This document shows positions 16,901-23,655 of a stretch of 64,000 bases of DNA, in pieces. Where the stretch lies: assembly GCF_014137855.1 (NCBI RefSeq), contig NZ_JACGWT010000001.1, positions 806,001 to 870,000 on the forward strand. Direction: 5' to 3'. The stretch is from Microlunatus kandeliicorticis. Its GTDB lineage: Bacteria; Actinomycetota; Actinomycetes; Propionibacteriales; Propionibacteriaceae. How positions within the stretch are numbered: position 1 is the stretch's first letter; each line of letters opens with the position of its first letter. The position numbers and the translations under genes are program-made. The notes beneath the pieces were generated by a model that worked only from the letters and a program-made list of their open reading frames with translations, was not told the origin of the DNA and searched no databases.

Positions 16901-17047
16901 GGCCGAGGCGGCCCGGGGCAGCCCGAGGCTGATCACCCCGACCAGGGATAGCAGCGCGGCGAGCTGCACGGCGACCAGCCCGGCGATCCGGCGCGGCCGC
17001 GGTGACGGGGGTGGGGAGGGGACGTCGGAACGATCGGGTTTCAGCAC
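13952..17047 (-). CDS. Secreted GH81 endo-beta-1,3-glucanase with C-terminal beta-glucan-binding module
   Basis: A 1031-residue exported enzyme predicted to cut beta-1,3-glucans (laminarin, fungal wall glucan, callose). A signal peptide (RRIAGLVAVQLAALLSLVGV, cleavage after ASA) is followed by a GH81 catalytic region to about residue 800; diagnostic stretches are ELNDHHFHYGYYIASAATLA (near 482), AGHDWASGHGSF and NNQESSSEGLNFAGALIQWG (near 570). A TTAPP/TSAPP linker comes next, then about 150 residues resembling a CBM56-type beta-glucan-binding module (ADNQPHNPVTFTATGLTGRW, then VSVDLTGDGRWDRVETYHYY). I chose GTG 17047 because GAGGAG lies five bases upstream and a promoter plus palindromic operator lie just beyond; a start at 17098 would place the operator inside the gene. 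The binding-module assignment is less sure than GH81. Confidence 0.9.
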   Translation of the reverse strand: MLKPDRSDVPSPPPSPRPRRIAGLVAVQLAALLSLVGVISLGLPRAASAQSLGQGSYTTTLPAGADLPTGCGDLSTDPRSQTTANAPAGAIPTNDWWSSILFKKTNCAFGEPMMAHPASYAASAGGLGISYTTTPVITGSATGVSEYHFPYTRDVLVGVPGLNAGSVKVDGWSDWTVSPIWTDGTRTLRATIGHGLPMSYYTVKGGGAQLTTDGPPAVWSNSGATIGFSIRGHDYVAYAPSGSTWSVNGSTISSGLNGKNFFTVAVLPTTSADSDSDRTALATSYGRYAFAAVNGTRVSYSYDETTSKVRTTYGFTTRALQGSETRTVASLYPHEWQHLSGGSPISRSYVSPRGAMKTLVGISSFSTVMTFHGVLPEVPAVADSGGADLATLKGYLAQVADDPEAQQKADTYWTGKGLGRAARIAEIADQVGETGTRDKALAAIRSTLTDWFTASPGKTGQVFYYDKNWGTLIGYPASYGSDQELNDHHFHYGYYIASAATLAKFDPAWAKTSAYGGMVDLLIRDANNYDRSDTRFPYLRDFDIYAGHDWASGHGSFAAGNNQESSSEGLNFAGALIQWGEATGNKAVRDAGIYIYTTESAAIDDYWFDTDQQTFPKSFGHNTVGMVWGDGAAYATWFSSTPEEITGINHLPITGNHLYLGADPAYVVANYDQMEKLIGGPPTKWQDIAWEYLALGDGPRALAKFRANPGFTSEEGESKAHTFHWIDNLAALGTVDSGVTAGHPLAAVFTRNGARTYVAANITASPLTVRFSDGTSVAVPAGKTVAKGARTWSGGSATGGLGVGSGSGGSTPPPTTAPPTTAPPTTAPPTTAPPTTAPPTTAPPTTAPPTTAPPTSAPPTSAPPTSAPPTSGGCGSPCRLYLRAGGGLGASGGAGTVTVPASTGIADNQPHNPVTFTATGLTGRWTGGATAFDLAVDSGAAVGNGVQVRVSVDLTGDGRWDRVETYHYYATDPVPGWEHATAATTGLVGSTGRWGHLAGGRVKVEVWNAIGSAPASVGVGNTSTLTLPLGG
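14438..14617 (-). repeat. Twelve 15-bp coding repeats (threonine/proline linker)
   Basis: Twelve tandem units of 15 bases encode the TTAPP/TSAPP pentapeptide linker of the glucanase. Unit differences cluster (three TSAPP units, then TTAPP units with GTG, then GTC at one codon), as expected from local duplication. Copy number is likely to vary between strains. Confidence 0.9.
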
Positions 17048-17068
17048 TGAAACTCCTCGGAGGGGGGA

Positions 17069-17086
17069 CGTGAGAGCGCTCTCACG
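17069..17086 (-). promoter_or_regulatory. Perfect palindromic LacI-family operator before the GH81 gene
   Basis: CGTGAGAGCGCTCTCACG is a perfect 18-bp palindrome centred on GCGC. It matches the pattern of LacI-family operators and is two bases per half different from the TGGGAGCGCTCCCA site of the actinobacterial cellobiose/glucan regulators CebR and CelR. It lies just downstream of the expected transcription start. No LacI gene is in the window. Confidence 0.85.
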
Positions 17087-17096
17087 GGGGTGTTCC

Positions 17097-17126
17097 ACCG
17101 TAGACGCGGTCGGTGTGGACGGTCAA
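17097..17126 (-). promoter_or_regulatory. Promoter of the GH81 gene
   Basis: On the minus strand TTGACC (17121-17126) and TACGGT (17097-17102) are 18 bases apart, a good housekeeping -35/-10 pair. Transcription would start near 17090, so a repressor bound at 17069-17086 would block it. Confidence 0.7.
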
Positions 17127-17294
17127 TGGTTCGGGAGCGGGCCGAGTCCGGAAGGAGACCTGTCGAGTGGTCCGGCCGATGCCGTGGCGGGACCGGGGTC
17201 GGGCCCCGGTGCGAGCAGCGGAGGTGCGGTCTTCACGGTGAGCTGCTGAGGGATGTCACGGGTCGCGCCGCCGGCGGCGGTGTTGACTGCTGGC

Positions 17295-18164
17295 ATGAGC
17301 AGTTGGACACCCACGGAGAGCCGTCCCGAGCCGGGCGGCCAGCCCACCCAGCCCGGACCCGCAGGAACCGCCGGACCCGTCGGACCCACCGGACCGATCG
17401 GCGCTCCCGCGCTCGGGCTGCGCGGGCTGAGCAAGGCGTTCGGGGCCAAGCAGGCCGTCGAGGACCTCGACCTCGACGTGCCGACCGGGTCGATGTTCGG
17501 GCTGGTCGGCCCGAACGGCGCGGGCAAGACCACCACGCTGTCGATGGCCACCGGCCTGCTGCGCCCGGACCGCGGCACCGCGACCGTGCTCGGCCACGAC
17601 GTGTGGACCGACCCGGCGCGCGCCAAGGCGCTGATGGGCGTGCTGCCCGACGGGCTGCGGCTGTTCGACCGGCTGTCCGGACGCGAGCTGCTGAGCTACG
17701 TCGGCCGGCTGCGGTCGGTGCCGGCCGCCGACATCGCCTCGCGGTCCGCCGAGCTGCTCGAGACGCTCGGGCTGGCCGACGACGCGAGCGAGCTGGTGGT
17801 CGACTACTCGGCCGGCATGACCAAGAAGATCGGCCTGGCCTGCGCCCTGATCCACGCCCCGCGGCTGCTGATCCTGGACGAGCCGTTCGAGGCGGTCGAC
17901 CCGGTCTCGGGGGAGACCATCCGCCGGATCCTGCGCGGCTACGTCCAGGGTGGCGGGACGGTGGTGCTGTCCAGCCACGTGATGGAGCTGGTGGAGAGCC
18001 TCTGCGACCGGGTCGCGGTGGTGGCCCAGGGCCGGGTGCTGGCCACCGGCACGCTCGACGAGGTCCGGGCCGGGGAGTCGCTGCAGCAGCGCTTCCTCGG
18101 TCTGGTCGGCGTCCGCGAGGGTGGATCGGAGGCGCTGGCGTGGTTGCGCTCGTCGTCGGTCTGA
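17295..18164 (+). CDS. ABC transporter ATP-binding protein with collagen-like N-terminal segment
   Basis: A 289-residue ATPase subunit of an ABC-2 exporter. Walker A (GPNGAGKTT, residues 72-80), a divergent signature (VDYSAGMTKKIGLA), Walker B (RLLILDEPFEAVDP) and the switch His (VLSSHVMEL) are present. The first 38 residues precede the ABC fold and include six Gly-X-Y triplets (GPAGTAGPVGPTGPIGAP), unusual for such a subunit. The ATG at 17295 was chosen as the last start before that segment. The permease gene overlaps its 3' end by 25 bases, so the two form an operon. The substrate is unknown. Confidence 0.88.
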   Translation: MSSWTPTESRPEPGGQPTQPGPAGTAGPVGPTGPIGAPALGLRGLSKAFGAKQAVEDLDLDVPTGSMFGLVGPNGAGKTTTLSMATGLLRPDRGTATVLGHDVWTDPARAKALMGVLPDGLRLFDRLSGRELLSYVGRLRSVPAADIASRSAELLETLGLADDASELVVDYSAGMTKKIGLACALIHAPRLLILDEPFEAVDPVSGETIRRILRGYVQGGGTVVLSSHVMELVESLCDRVAVVAQGRVLATGTLDEVRAGESLQQRFLGLVGVREGGSEALAWLRSSSV

Positions 18165-19729
18165 AGCTGACCCTGCTCCGCAACGGGCTCCGCCGCAGCG
18201 TCTGGCGGACCGTCGGGCTGATCATCGGGATGCTCTACGGCCTCGGCCTGGTGGTCGGGGCGCTGGCCGGGCTGATCGCGCTGCGGTGGACCTCGACGGT
18301 CTTCACCGCCGACCTGACGGTGGTGGTGTTCAGCATCATCACCGTCGGCTGGATGGCGCTCTCGGTGCTGGTCTTCGGGGTGGACGAGACGGTCGACCCG
18401 GGCAAGTTCGCCCTGCTGCCGGTGCCGGCCCGCAAGCTCCAGCCGGGGATGTTCCTGGCCGGCCTGGTCGGGACGCCCGGGATCGCCACCACCCTGATCG
18501 TGATCGGCCTGGTCATCACCTGGGCGCGCGACGTCCCGCTGGCCCTCGCGGCGCTGCTCGCGGCACCGCTCGGGCTGGCCACCTGCTTCCTGCTGGCCCG
18601 GACGGCCACCTCGGCGTTCAGCCAGGCCCTGGCCTCGCGCCGGTTCCGCGACTTCGCCGCCGTCGCCCTCGCCCTGTTCGGGGCGGTGATCGGCATCACC
18701 GCCAACCTGATCGGCAACTACTCCGGCTTCCACCCCGACCAGATGCGCGGGCTGCTGGCCCGGGCGGCCACCGTGCTCGGCTGGACGCCGTTCGGGTGGG
18801 CCTGGTCGGTGCCGGCCGCGGTGGCCCGCGGCGACTGGCTCGGGGCGGTGGCCCGGCTGGTGCTGGCTGCGGCCCTGGTGGTCGCCCTGTGGCTGGCCTG
18901 GCGCCGCTTCCTCGAGCGCAGCCTCACCTCGCCGCTGACCGGCGGTGGCGGCGGCGGGCGCCAGGTGCGGGCGGGCACGCTGGTCGAGCGGCTCTTCCCG
19001 GCCACCCCGGCGGGCGCGGTGGCGACCCGGGCGATGCGCTACTGGCGCCGCGACCCGCGCTATCTGGCCAGCCTCGGCGGGATCTGCGTCGCGCCGATTG
19101 TCGTGGTGGTGACCCAGCTCGCCAACCCGCACCGGACCCAGGCGCTGATCGTCTTCGCGCCGATCCTGATCACCCTGTTCCTCGGCTCGATCGTCGCCTC
19201 CGACATCTCCTACGACGGCAGCGCGCTGTGGACCCACATCAGCACCGGGCTGCGCGGCGCGGACGACCGGTGGGGTCGGGTGATGTCCACCACGCTGGTG
19301 ATCCTGCCGATCTCGCTGGTCATGATCATCGCCACCACGGCGATCACCGGCGAGCTCGGCCAGCTGCCCCGGGTGCTGGCCCTGCTGGTGGTGATGGCGC
19401 TCAGCGGGCTCGGCGTCGGGTCGTGGATCGGGGCGATCTGGCAGACGCCGGCGCCGCCGCCGGGGGCCAGCCCGTTCGCCAAGAACGAGGGCGGTGGCGC
19501 GGCCGCGCTGATCCTGTTCGGGGCCACCACCGGGCTCACCCTGGTCTGCGCGCTGCCCACCGTCGCGCTGGTCGTCGGGTCGGTCTGGTTGCCCTGGCTG
19601 GCCTGGGTCGCGCTGCTGGTCGCGCTGGTCACCGGGGTGCTGGCGCTCCGCGCCGGCGTCCGGCTCGGCGGGACCCGGCTCGACCGGCACTGGCCGGACG
19701 TGCTCACCGCGGTGACCGCCAAGAGCTGA
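18140..19729 (+). CDS. ABC-2 type transporter permease, large
   Basis: A 529-residue membrane protein with about 11-12 hydrophobic segments (TVGLIIGMLYGLGLVVGALA, then VIGLVITWARDVPLALAALL and others). It contains a Gly-rich cytoplasmic loop (LTGGGGGGRQVRAGT) near residue 275. It is the likely membrane partner of the ATPase whose coding region its GTG start overlaps. Length and topology fit the long two-lobed ABC-2 permeases found in actinobacteria; no substrate is evident. The stop at 19727-19729 lies inside a 14-bp tandem repeat and a strong terminator follows. Confidence 0.82.
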   Translation: MVALVVGLKLTLLRNGLRRSVWRTVGLIIGMLYGLGLVVGALAGLIALRWTSTVFTADLTVVVFSIITVGWMALSVLVFGVDETVDPGKFALLPVPARKLQPGMFLAGLVGTPGIATTLIVIGLVITWARDVPLALAALLAAPLGLATCFLLARTATSAFSQALASRRFRDFAAVALALFGAVIGITANLIGNYSGFHPDQMRGLLARAATVLGWTPFGWAWSVPAAVARGDWLGAVARLVLAAALVVALWLAWRRFLERSLTSPLTGGGGGGRQVRAGTLVERLFPATPAGAVATRAMRYWRRDPRYLASLGGICVAPIVVVVTQLANPHRTQALIVFAPILITLFLGSIVASDISYDGSALWTHISTGLRGADDRWGRVMSTTLVILPISLVMIIATTAITGELGQLPRVLALLVVMALSGLGVGSWIGAIWQTPAPPPGASPFAKNEGGGAAALILFGATTGLTLVCALPTVALVVGSVWLPWLAWVALLVALVTGVLALRAGVRLGGTRLDRHWPDVLTAVTAKS

Positions 19730-19763
19730 ACAGCACAAGCTGAACAGCAGAAGCTGAACAGCA
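19724..19763 (+). repeat. Three 14-bp tandem repeats carrying stop codons in all three frames
   Basis: AGCTGAACAGCA occurs at 19724, 19738 and 19752 with a 14-base period. The first copy holds the permease stop TGA; because 14 is not a multiple of three, the three TGAs (19727, 19741, 19755) fall in three different frames. Confidence 0.85.
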
Positions 19764-19764
19764 C

Positions 19765-19798
19765 AGCGCCCGCGCGATCGGTCGATCGCGCGGGCGCT
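19765..19798. terminator. Bidirectional terminator between the ABC permease and csbD
   Basis: A perfect 16-bp stem (19765-19780 with 19783-19798) with a two-base loop sits between converging genes and can serve both. Confidence 0.9.
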
Positions 19799-19836
19799 GG
19801 TGCGTCAGCGGGGGAGCGGAGCCCACCCGGTCGTGC

Positions 19837-20031
19837 TCACTTGGACAGGTCGTCCTTGAGGTTGCCGAGGCCCTCCTTGGCGTCGCCGCCGACCTGGTGC
19901 GCCTTGCCGGTGACCTGGTCCTTCTGGCCCTCGGCCTGGAGGTCGGTGTTGTCGGTCTTGTCGCCGACGGCCTCCTTGACCTTGCCGACCGCTTCCTCGA
20001 GCTTGCCCTTGATCTTGTCGCCCGACACCAT
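19837..20031 (-). CDS. CsbD-family small stress protein
   Basis: A 64-residue hydrophilic helical protein of the CsbD family (MVSGDKIKGKLEEAVGKVKE, then KTDNTDLQAEGQKDQVTGKA). CsbD-like proteins are stress-induced in several bacteria (sigma-B controlled in Bacillus) and have no known activity. GAGGAGTCAGCG precedes the ATG, and TAGTCT on the minus strand (20088-20093) may be its -10. It stands alone between terminators. Confidence 0.92.
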   Translation of the reverse strand: MVSGDKIKGKLEEAVGKVKEAVGDKTDNTDLQAEGQKDQVTGKAHQVGGDAKEGLGNLKDDLSK

Positions 20032-20109
20032 CGCTGACTCCTCAACGTCCGTGGCTGCGTCCCTGGGACGGCGCCGCCTGGACCTCCAGACTAGCCAGCC
20101 GGGGCCAGC

Positions 20110-20136
20110 GATCTCTGGGAAGGACCCGTGGAGATC
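20110..20136 (-). terminator. Weak hairpin after the methyltransferase gene
   Basis: GATCTC (20110-20115) can pair with GAGATC (20131-20136), with possible inner pairing. It lies about 45 bases past the last gene of the trmB-truA operon on the minus strand and is only a candidate terminator. Confidence 0.3.
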
Positions 20137-20179
20137 CTGAGCGAATCGTGAACATCGGGGGCCGGGACCGACCGGCGGT

Positions 20180-20779
20180 TCAGCCGCGGCGCGCGGTCAG
20201 CACCCGGAACCCCTTGGCGCTGGCCGTTCGCTCGCACGGGTAGCCCTGGCCAGTCAGCCAGGTCTGCAGCGGGTCGGCGCCGAGGTTGCGGCCGACCACC
20301 AGCCGGGCCACCCCGCCGGGCGCGAGCCGCGGCAGCCAGTCGAGCAGCAGGGCGTGCAGCGCCTCCTTGCCGATCCGGATCGGCGGGTTCGACCAAAGCT
20401 GGTCGTAGCGGGCGTCCGGGTCGGCCTGTTCGGCGGCCACCGGCGTGACCCGGTCACCGACCCCGGCGGTGGCGGCGTTCTCGGCGCACAGCCGGAGCGC
20501 CCGGCGGTTGACGTCGACCGCGTCCACCCGGGCCTGTGGGCAGGCTGCGGCGAGGGCGACGGCGATCGGGCCCCACCCGCAGCCGAGGTCGAGGAACCGG
20601 CCGCCGCCGGTGGGCGGCTCGACCGAGCGGAACAGCACCGCGGTGGCCGGGTCGAGGCCGGTGTGCGAGAACGTCCCGGTCGCCGTGGTGAAGGTGAACG
20701 CCCGGCCCCAGATGGTCGCCTCGACGGTGCCGCGGCGCTCCGGGACGTCCGGCTCGGCGCTGAAGTAGTGCCCGCTCAC
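20180..20779 (-). CDS. Class I SAM-dependent methyltransferase, RsmC/RlmG-like
   Basis: A 199-residue methyltransferase. The SAM-binding motif ([20 protein letters not shown]), the acidic end of strand 2 ([11 protein letters not shown]) and the catalytic-type NPP motif ([20 protein letters not shown]) match the RsmC/RlmG group, which methylate guanines in rRNA. The N-terminal [20 protein letters not shown] is also typical. It starts at GTG 20779, overlapping the truA stop as GTGA, so it is translationally coupled to two RNA-modifying genes, which supports an RNA substrate. It is shorter than full RsmC, lacking the duplicated N-terminal domain, as is common outside proteobacteria. The exact nucleotide is unknown. 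Confidence 0.82.
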   Translation of the reverse strand: MSGHYFSAEPDVPERRGTVEATIWGRAFTFTTATGTFSHTGLDPATAVLFRSVEPPTGGGRFLDLGCGWGPIAVALAAACPQARVDAVDVNRRALRLCAENAATAGVGDRVTPVAAEQADPDARYDQLWSNPPIRIGKEALHALLLDWLPRLAPGGVARLVVGRNLGADPLQTWLTGQGYPCERTASAKGFRVLTARRG

Positions 20780-21780
20780 CGCGCCGCTCCCGTCGCGTCC
20801 GACCGGTCGGGGGTCGCGCGCGACGGGTCTTCGCTCGCGCCCGCCGGGTCCGGTGCGTGCTCGACCGGCTCGCGACGGTTGCGGGCCTCGAGGGCCCGCG
20901 CGGCCAGAGCGTCGTCCGGTGGGTAGCCGACCTCCTCGAGGGTGAGCCCGTGCGCGGGGAGCACCGGCACCGTCGACTCGCGGCCGTCCCGGCGGGTGAG
21001 GGCGGCCGGCCAGTCGGGTTCGCGCCGCCCCGTCCCGACCCGGACCAGCGCCCCGACGAGCGAGCGCACCATCGAGTGGCAGAACGCATCGGCGCGGACG
21101 GTCACCTCGACCACCGGCTGACCCTGGATCGCCACCCGCTCGGCGGTGCACGCGAGCAGCGTCCGCACGGTGGTGGCCCCGTCGCGGCGCTTGCAGAAGG
21201 CTGCGAAGTCGCGGAGCCCGAGCAGCCCCGCGCCTGCGGCGTTCACCGCGTCCAGGTCGAGGGCGTCCGGCCAGTGCGCGACGCCGCGGCGGAGCAACGG
21301 GTCCGGCGGCAGCGGGCCGTCGACCAGCCGGTAGGCGTAACGGCGCCAGACCGCCGAGAAGCGCGCGTCGAAGCCGTCGGGGGCCGAACGGACGGCCGTG
21401 ACCACCAGGTCGGCGGGCAGCACGCGGGCCAGCCGGCGGAGCAGCACGGCCGCGGCGTCGGATTCGGTCGCGCGGCCGTCGGGCCGGGCCTCGGGCGGAC
21501 GCCGTTCGCGGGTCAGCGCGTCCACCGCCGTCGTCGGCAGGTCGACGTGGCAGACCTGGCCGCGGGCGTGTACACCGGCGTCGGTCCGCCCGGCGCAGAC
21601 CAGGCCGACCGACGGGATCCGGAGCACCCGGGCCAGCCAGTCGCCGAGGACCCCCTCGACGGTCCGGCGGTCCGGTTGCGCCGCCCAGCCGGAGAAGTCG
21701 GTGCCGTCGTAGCGCAGGTCGAGCCGCCACCGGCGGGTCGTCGCCGGCCCTGCATCGAACCCGGCATCGAGCCCGGTCAC
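20776..21780 (-). CDS. truA: tRNA pseudouridine(38-40) synthase
   Basis: A 334-residue TruA, which isomerises uridines 38-40 in the tRNA anticodon arm. The catalytic aspartate is D67 ([20 protein letters not shown]). Other family stretches are [30 protein letters not shown] and [20 protein letters not shown]. The Arg/Ala/Asp-rich tail after about residue 300 is an extension. The GTG at 21780 overlaps the trmB stop as GTGA, and the stop in turn overlaps the next methyltransferase, so the chain is tightly coupled. In many actinobacteria truA follows rplQ; here it does not. Confidence 0.95.
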   Translation of the reverse strand: MTGLDAGFDAGPATTRRWRLDLRYDGTDFSGWAAQPDRRTVEGVLGDWLARVLRIPSVGLVCAGRTDAGVHARGQVCHVDLPTTAVDALTRERRPPEARPDGRATESDAAAVLLRRLARVLPADLVVTAVRSAPDGFDARFSAVWRRYAYRLVDGPLPPDPLLRRGVAHWPDALDLDAVNAAGAGLLGLRDFAAFCKRRDGATTVRTLLACTAERVAIQGQPVVEVTVRADAFCHSMVRSLVGALVRVGTGRREPDWPAALTRRDGRESTVPVLPAHGLTLEEVGYPPDDALAARALEARNRREPVEHAPDPAGASEDPSRATPDRSDATGAAR

Positions 21781-22502
21781 CGGCGCCGGTAGCCCAGGTC
21801 GGTGATCGTCCGCCCGGCGTCGAGCCCGCGCTGCTCGAACTTGGTCAGCGGGCGTTCCTCCCACCGGCCGCCCGGCAGCGGCTCGAACGCCGGGTGCGGG
21901 TCGAGCACCCGGTGCATCTGCTTGGCGTAGTCGTCCCAGTCGGTGGCCAGCCGCCAGCAGCCGCCCGGGCGCAGCCGCGTGGCGACCAGGTCGGCGAACG
22001 CGGTGGTGACCAGCCGGCGCTTGCGGTGCTTGGTCTTGTGCCAGGGGTCGGGGAAGAACGTCCACAGCTCGTCGATCTCGCGGTCGAGTCGGGCGAGCCC
22101 CTCGGCGGCGTCGGCCTGGACGATCCGGACGTTGTCGGCGCCGGCCCGGTCGAGCTTGGCCAGGATCCGTGCGACCGCGGGCTGGTAGACCTCGAAGGCC
22201 AGCACGTCGACGTCCGGTCGGGCCGCGGCCATCGGGGCGAGCGAGTCGCCCATCCCGGGGCCGATCTCGACCACCAACGGCGCCTCGCGACCGAAGAGCT
22301 CCGCGGGTCGCAGGACGTGGTCGGGGGCGATCGACAGCCGGCCCTCGCCGCGCGGCACCTCGACCACCCAGTCGTCGGCGCGGGCGTCCCACCACTTCTG
22401 CTGCGCCTTGCTCAGTCGGTCACTGCGCCTCACGAAGGAAACGATCTCGCGCCGGTGGGGCACCGAGGCGTCCCCGGCCGGGAGCTGCGGATCCGCGGTC
22501 AC
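21777..22502 (-). CDS. trmB: tRNA (guanine(46)-N7)-methyltransferase
   Basis: A 241-residue TrmB that makes m7G46 in the tRNA variable loop. The SAM motif [12 protein letters not shown], the diagnostic [20 protein letters not shown] and the late TKFEQRG motif are all present. The GTG at 22502 overlaps the stop of the small membrane-protein gene as GTGA. It is followed by truA and a probable rRNA methyltransferase, so the operon is devoted to RNA modification. Confidence 0.95.
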   Translation of the reverse strand: MTADPQLPAGDASVPHRREIVSFVRRSDRLSKAQQKWWDARADDWVVEVPRGEGRLSIAPDHVLRPAELFGREAPLVVEIGPGMGDSLAPMAAARPDVDVLAFEVYQPAVARILAKLDRAGADNVRIVQADAAEGLARLDREIDELWTFFPDPWHKTKHRKRRLVTTAFADLVATRLRPGGCWRLATDWDDYAKQMHRVLDPHPAFEPLPGGRWEERPLTKFEQRGLDAGRTITDLGYRRR

Positions 22503-22744
22503 CGCGAGCCGCCCCGGCGCTGCCGCCACTTCTCGAACCAGTAGAGCAGCGGACCGAGCACCACCAGGCAGAGCAGGAAGACCCCGATGCCGGGGAGCAG
22601 CTTGCCGGTGCCGGCCACCGTCGCCGCCCCGGCCGCCGCACAGACCAGGGCGAGCAGCCACAGCCGGCCCTCCTTGGCCAGGGCGGCCTTCGGGTCCTGC
22701 GGGGCGCCGCCGCGGCGGGCGGGCTGCGGGGGTCGTTTCGGCAC
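22499..22744 (-). CDS. Small two-helix membrane protein heading the trmB-truA operon
   Basis: An 81-residue protein with a basic N-terminus (PKRPPQPARRG) and two transmembrane helices (LWLLALVCAAAGAATVAGTG, then IGVFLLCLVVLGPLLYWFEK), ending in a basic tail. The GTG at 22744 follows TAGCCT by six bases, so the operon message probably starts at this codon and is leaderless. The gene is coupled to trmB by a GTGA overlap. I recognise no family; its job next to RNA-modification genes is unknown. Confidence 0.75.
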   Translation of the reverse strand: MPKRPPQPARRGGAPQDPKAALAKEGRLWLLALVCAAAGAATVAGTGKLLPGIGVFLLCLVVLGPLLYWFEKWRQRRGGSR

Positions 22745-22750
22745 CGGAGC

Positions 22751-22756
22751 AGGCTA
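22751..22756 (-). promoter_or_regulatory. -10 element of leaderless promoter for the small protein-trmB-truA operon
   Basis: TAGCCT on the minus strand lies six bases upstream of the GTG at 22744, with no ribosome-binding site between. It marks the start of a transcript separate from the ABC genes upstream. Confidence 0.55.
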
Positions 22757-22767
22757 GTCGAGCAGCC

Positions 22768-23655
22768 TCAGCTGCTCACGTCCTTGCTGCCGAAGCGGGC
22801 CCAGGCGGCCAGCCAGAAGACCACCGCGTAGACGCCGGCGGTGATCAGCCCGCGGGTCATGTCGCCGGTGACGATCGGGTCGCGGAGCAGATCGCCGAAG
22901 CTCGTCCACCAGTGGGTGAGCAGATAGGGGTGCAGCCAGTCGAGCTGGCTGATCGTGTCGCAGACGAACATCGCCACGTTGACCAGCACGATCGCCACGG
23001 TGGCCCCGATCGGCTGCTCGGTGAGGGTCGAGACGAAGAGCCCGAGCGCTCCCAGTGCGGAGAACCCGGCGGCCAGGTAGAGCACGGCGAGCGCGAGCCG
23101 GCCGATCGCGGCACCGAAGCTGATCTGGCTGCCGAAGAACAGCGTCACCGGTCCACCGCCGAAGAGGATCAGCCCGATCAGCACGCCGACGACCGCGACC
23201 AGCGCGGTGGCGGCGACGCTGAAGATCACGATGGAGGCATACTTGACCAGCAGCAGCCGGGTCCGCCCGGCCGGCACCGTCAGCAGGTAGCGCAGGGTGC
23301 CCTGGTTGGCCTCACCCGCCACGGCGTCCCCGGCGATGGTGGCGACCGCCAGCGGCAGGAACAGCGGCAGCTCGATCACCAGGGCGGCGAAGGCGACGAA
23401 CAGCCCGTTGTTGGTGATCTGGTCGATGAAGTCGGGGCCGCCCCCACCACCGTCGTTGGAGACCTTGACGGCGACCGCGAGCAGGATCGGCACGGCGGCG
23501 AGGACGCCGAGACCGGCGACGTTGCGACGCCGGGTGAAGATCAACCGCAGCTCGGAGAGCAGGAACCGCAGCGGCGCCGGGGCCGAGGAGACCAGGGTGC
23601 GGCGACGGGCCCGCGGTGGGGCGGTGCCGACCTGCAGCCGCTCAGCCGCTGACAT
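22768..23655 (-). CDS. ABC-2 type transporter permease
   Basis: A 295-residue permease with about six membrane helices (NVAGLGVLAAVPILLAVAVK, GLFVAFAALVIELPLFLPLA and others) and the ABC-2 signature loop with GEANQGTLRYLLTVPAGRTR, which contacts the ATPase. Its ATG at 23655 overlaps the ATPase gene by 14 bases. With the LolA-like secreted protein upstream, the three genes form an operon often seen in actinobacteria. The exported substrate is unknown. Confidence 0.88.
   Translation of the reverse strand: MSAAERLQVGTAPPRARRRTLVSSAPAPLRFLLSELRLIFTRRRNVAGLGVLAAVPILLAVAVKVSNDGGGGGPDFIDQITNNGLFVAFAALVIELPLFLPLAVATIAGDAVAGEANQGTLRYLLTVPAGRTRLLLVKYASIVIFSVAATALVAVVGVLIGLILFGGGPVTLFFGSQISFGAAIGRLALAVLYLAAGFSALGALGLFVSTLTEQPIGATVAIVLVNVAMFVCDTISQLDWLHPYLLTHWWTSFGDLLRDPIVTGDMTRGLITAGVYAVVFWLAAWARFGSKDVSS

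Noticed and set aside
14819-16951. A 710-codon plus-strand frame opposite the GH81 gene
   Set aside because: Val/Gly/Arg-rich with no recognisable motif; it is a shadow of the GH81 coding strand.
17048-17098. GH81 start at the ATG near 17098
   Set aside because: That start would put the palindromic operator and transcription start inside the gene. The GTG at 17047 has a good ribosome-binding site and leads into a standard signal peptide.
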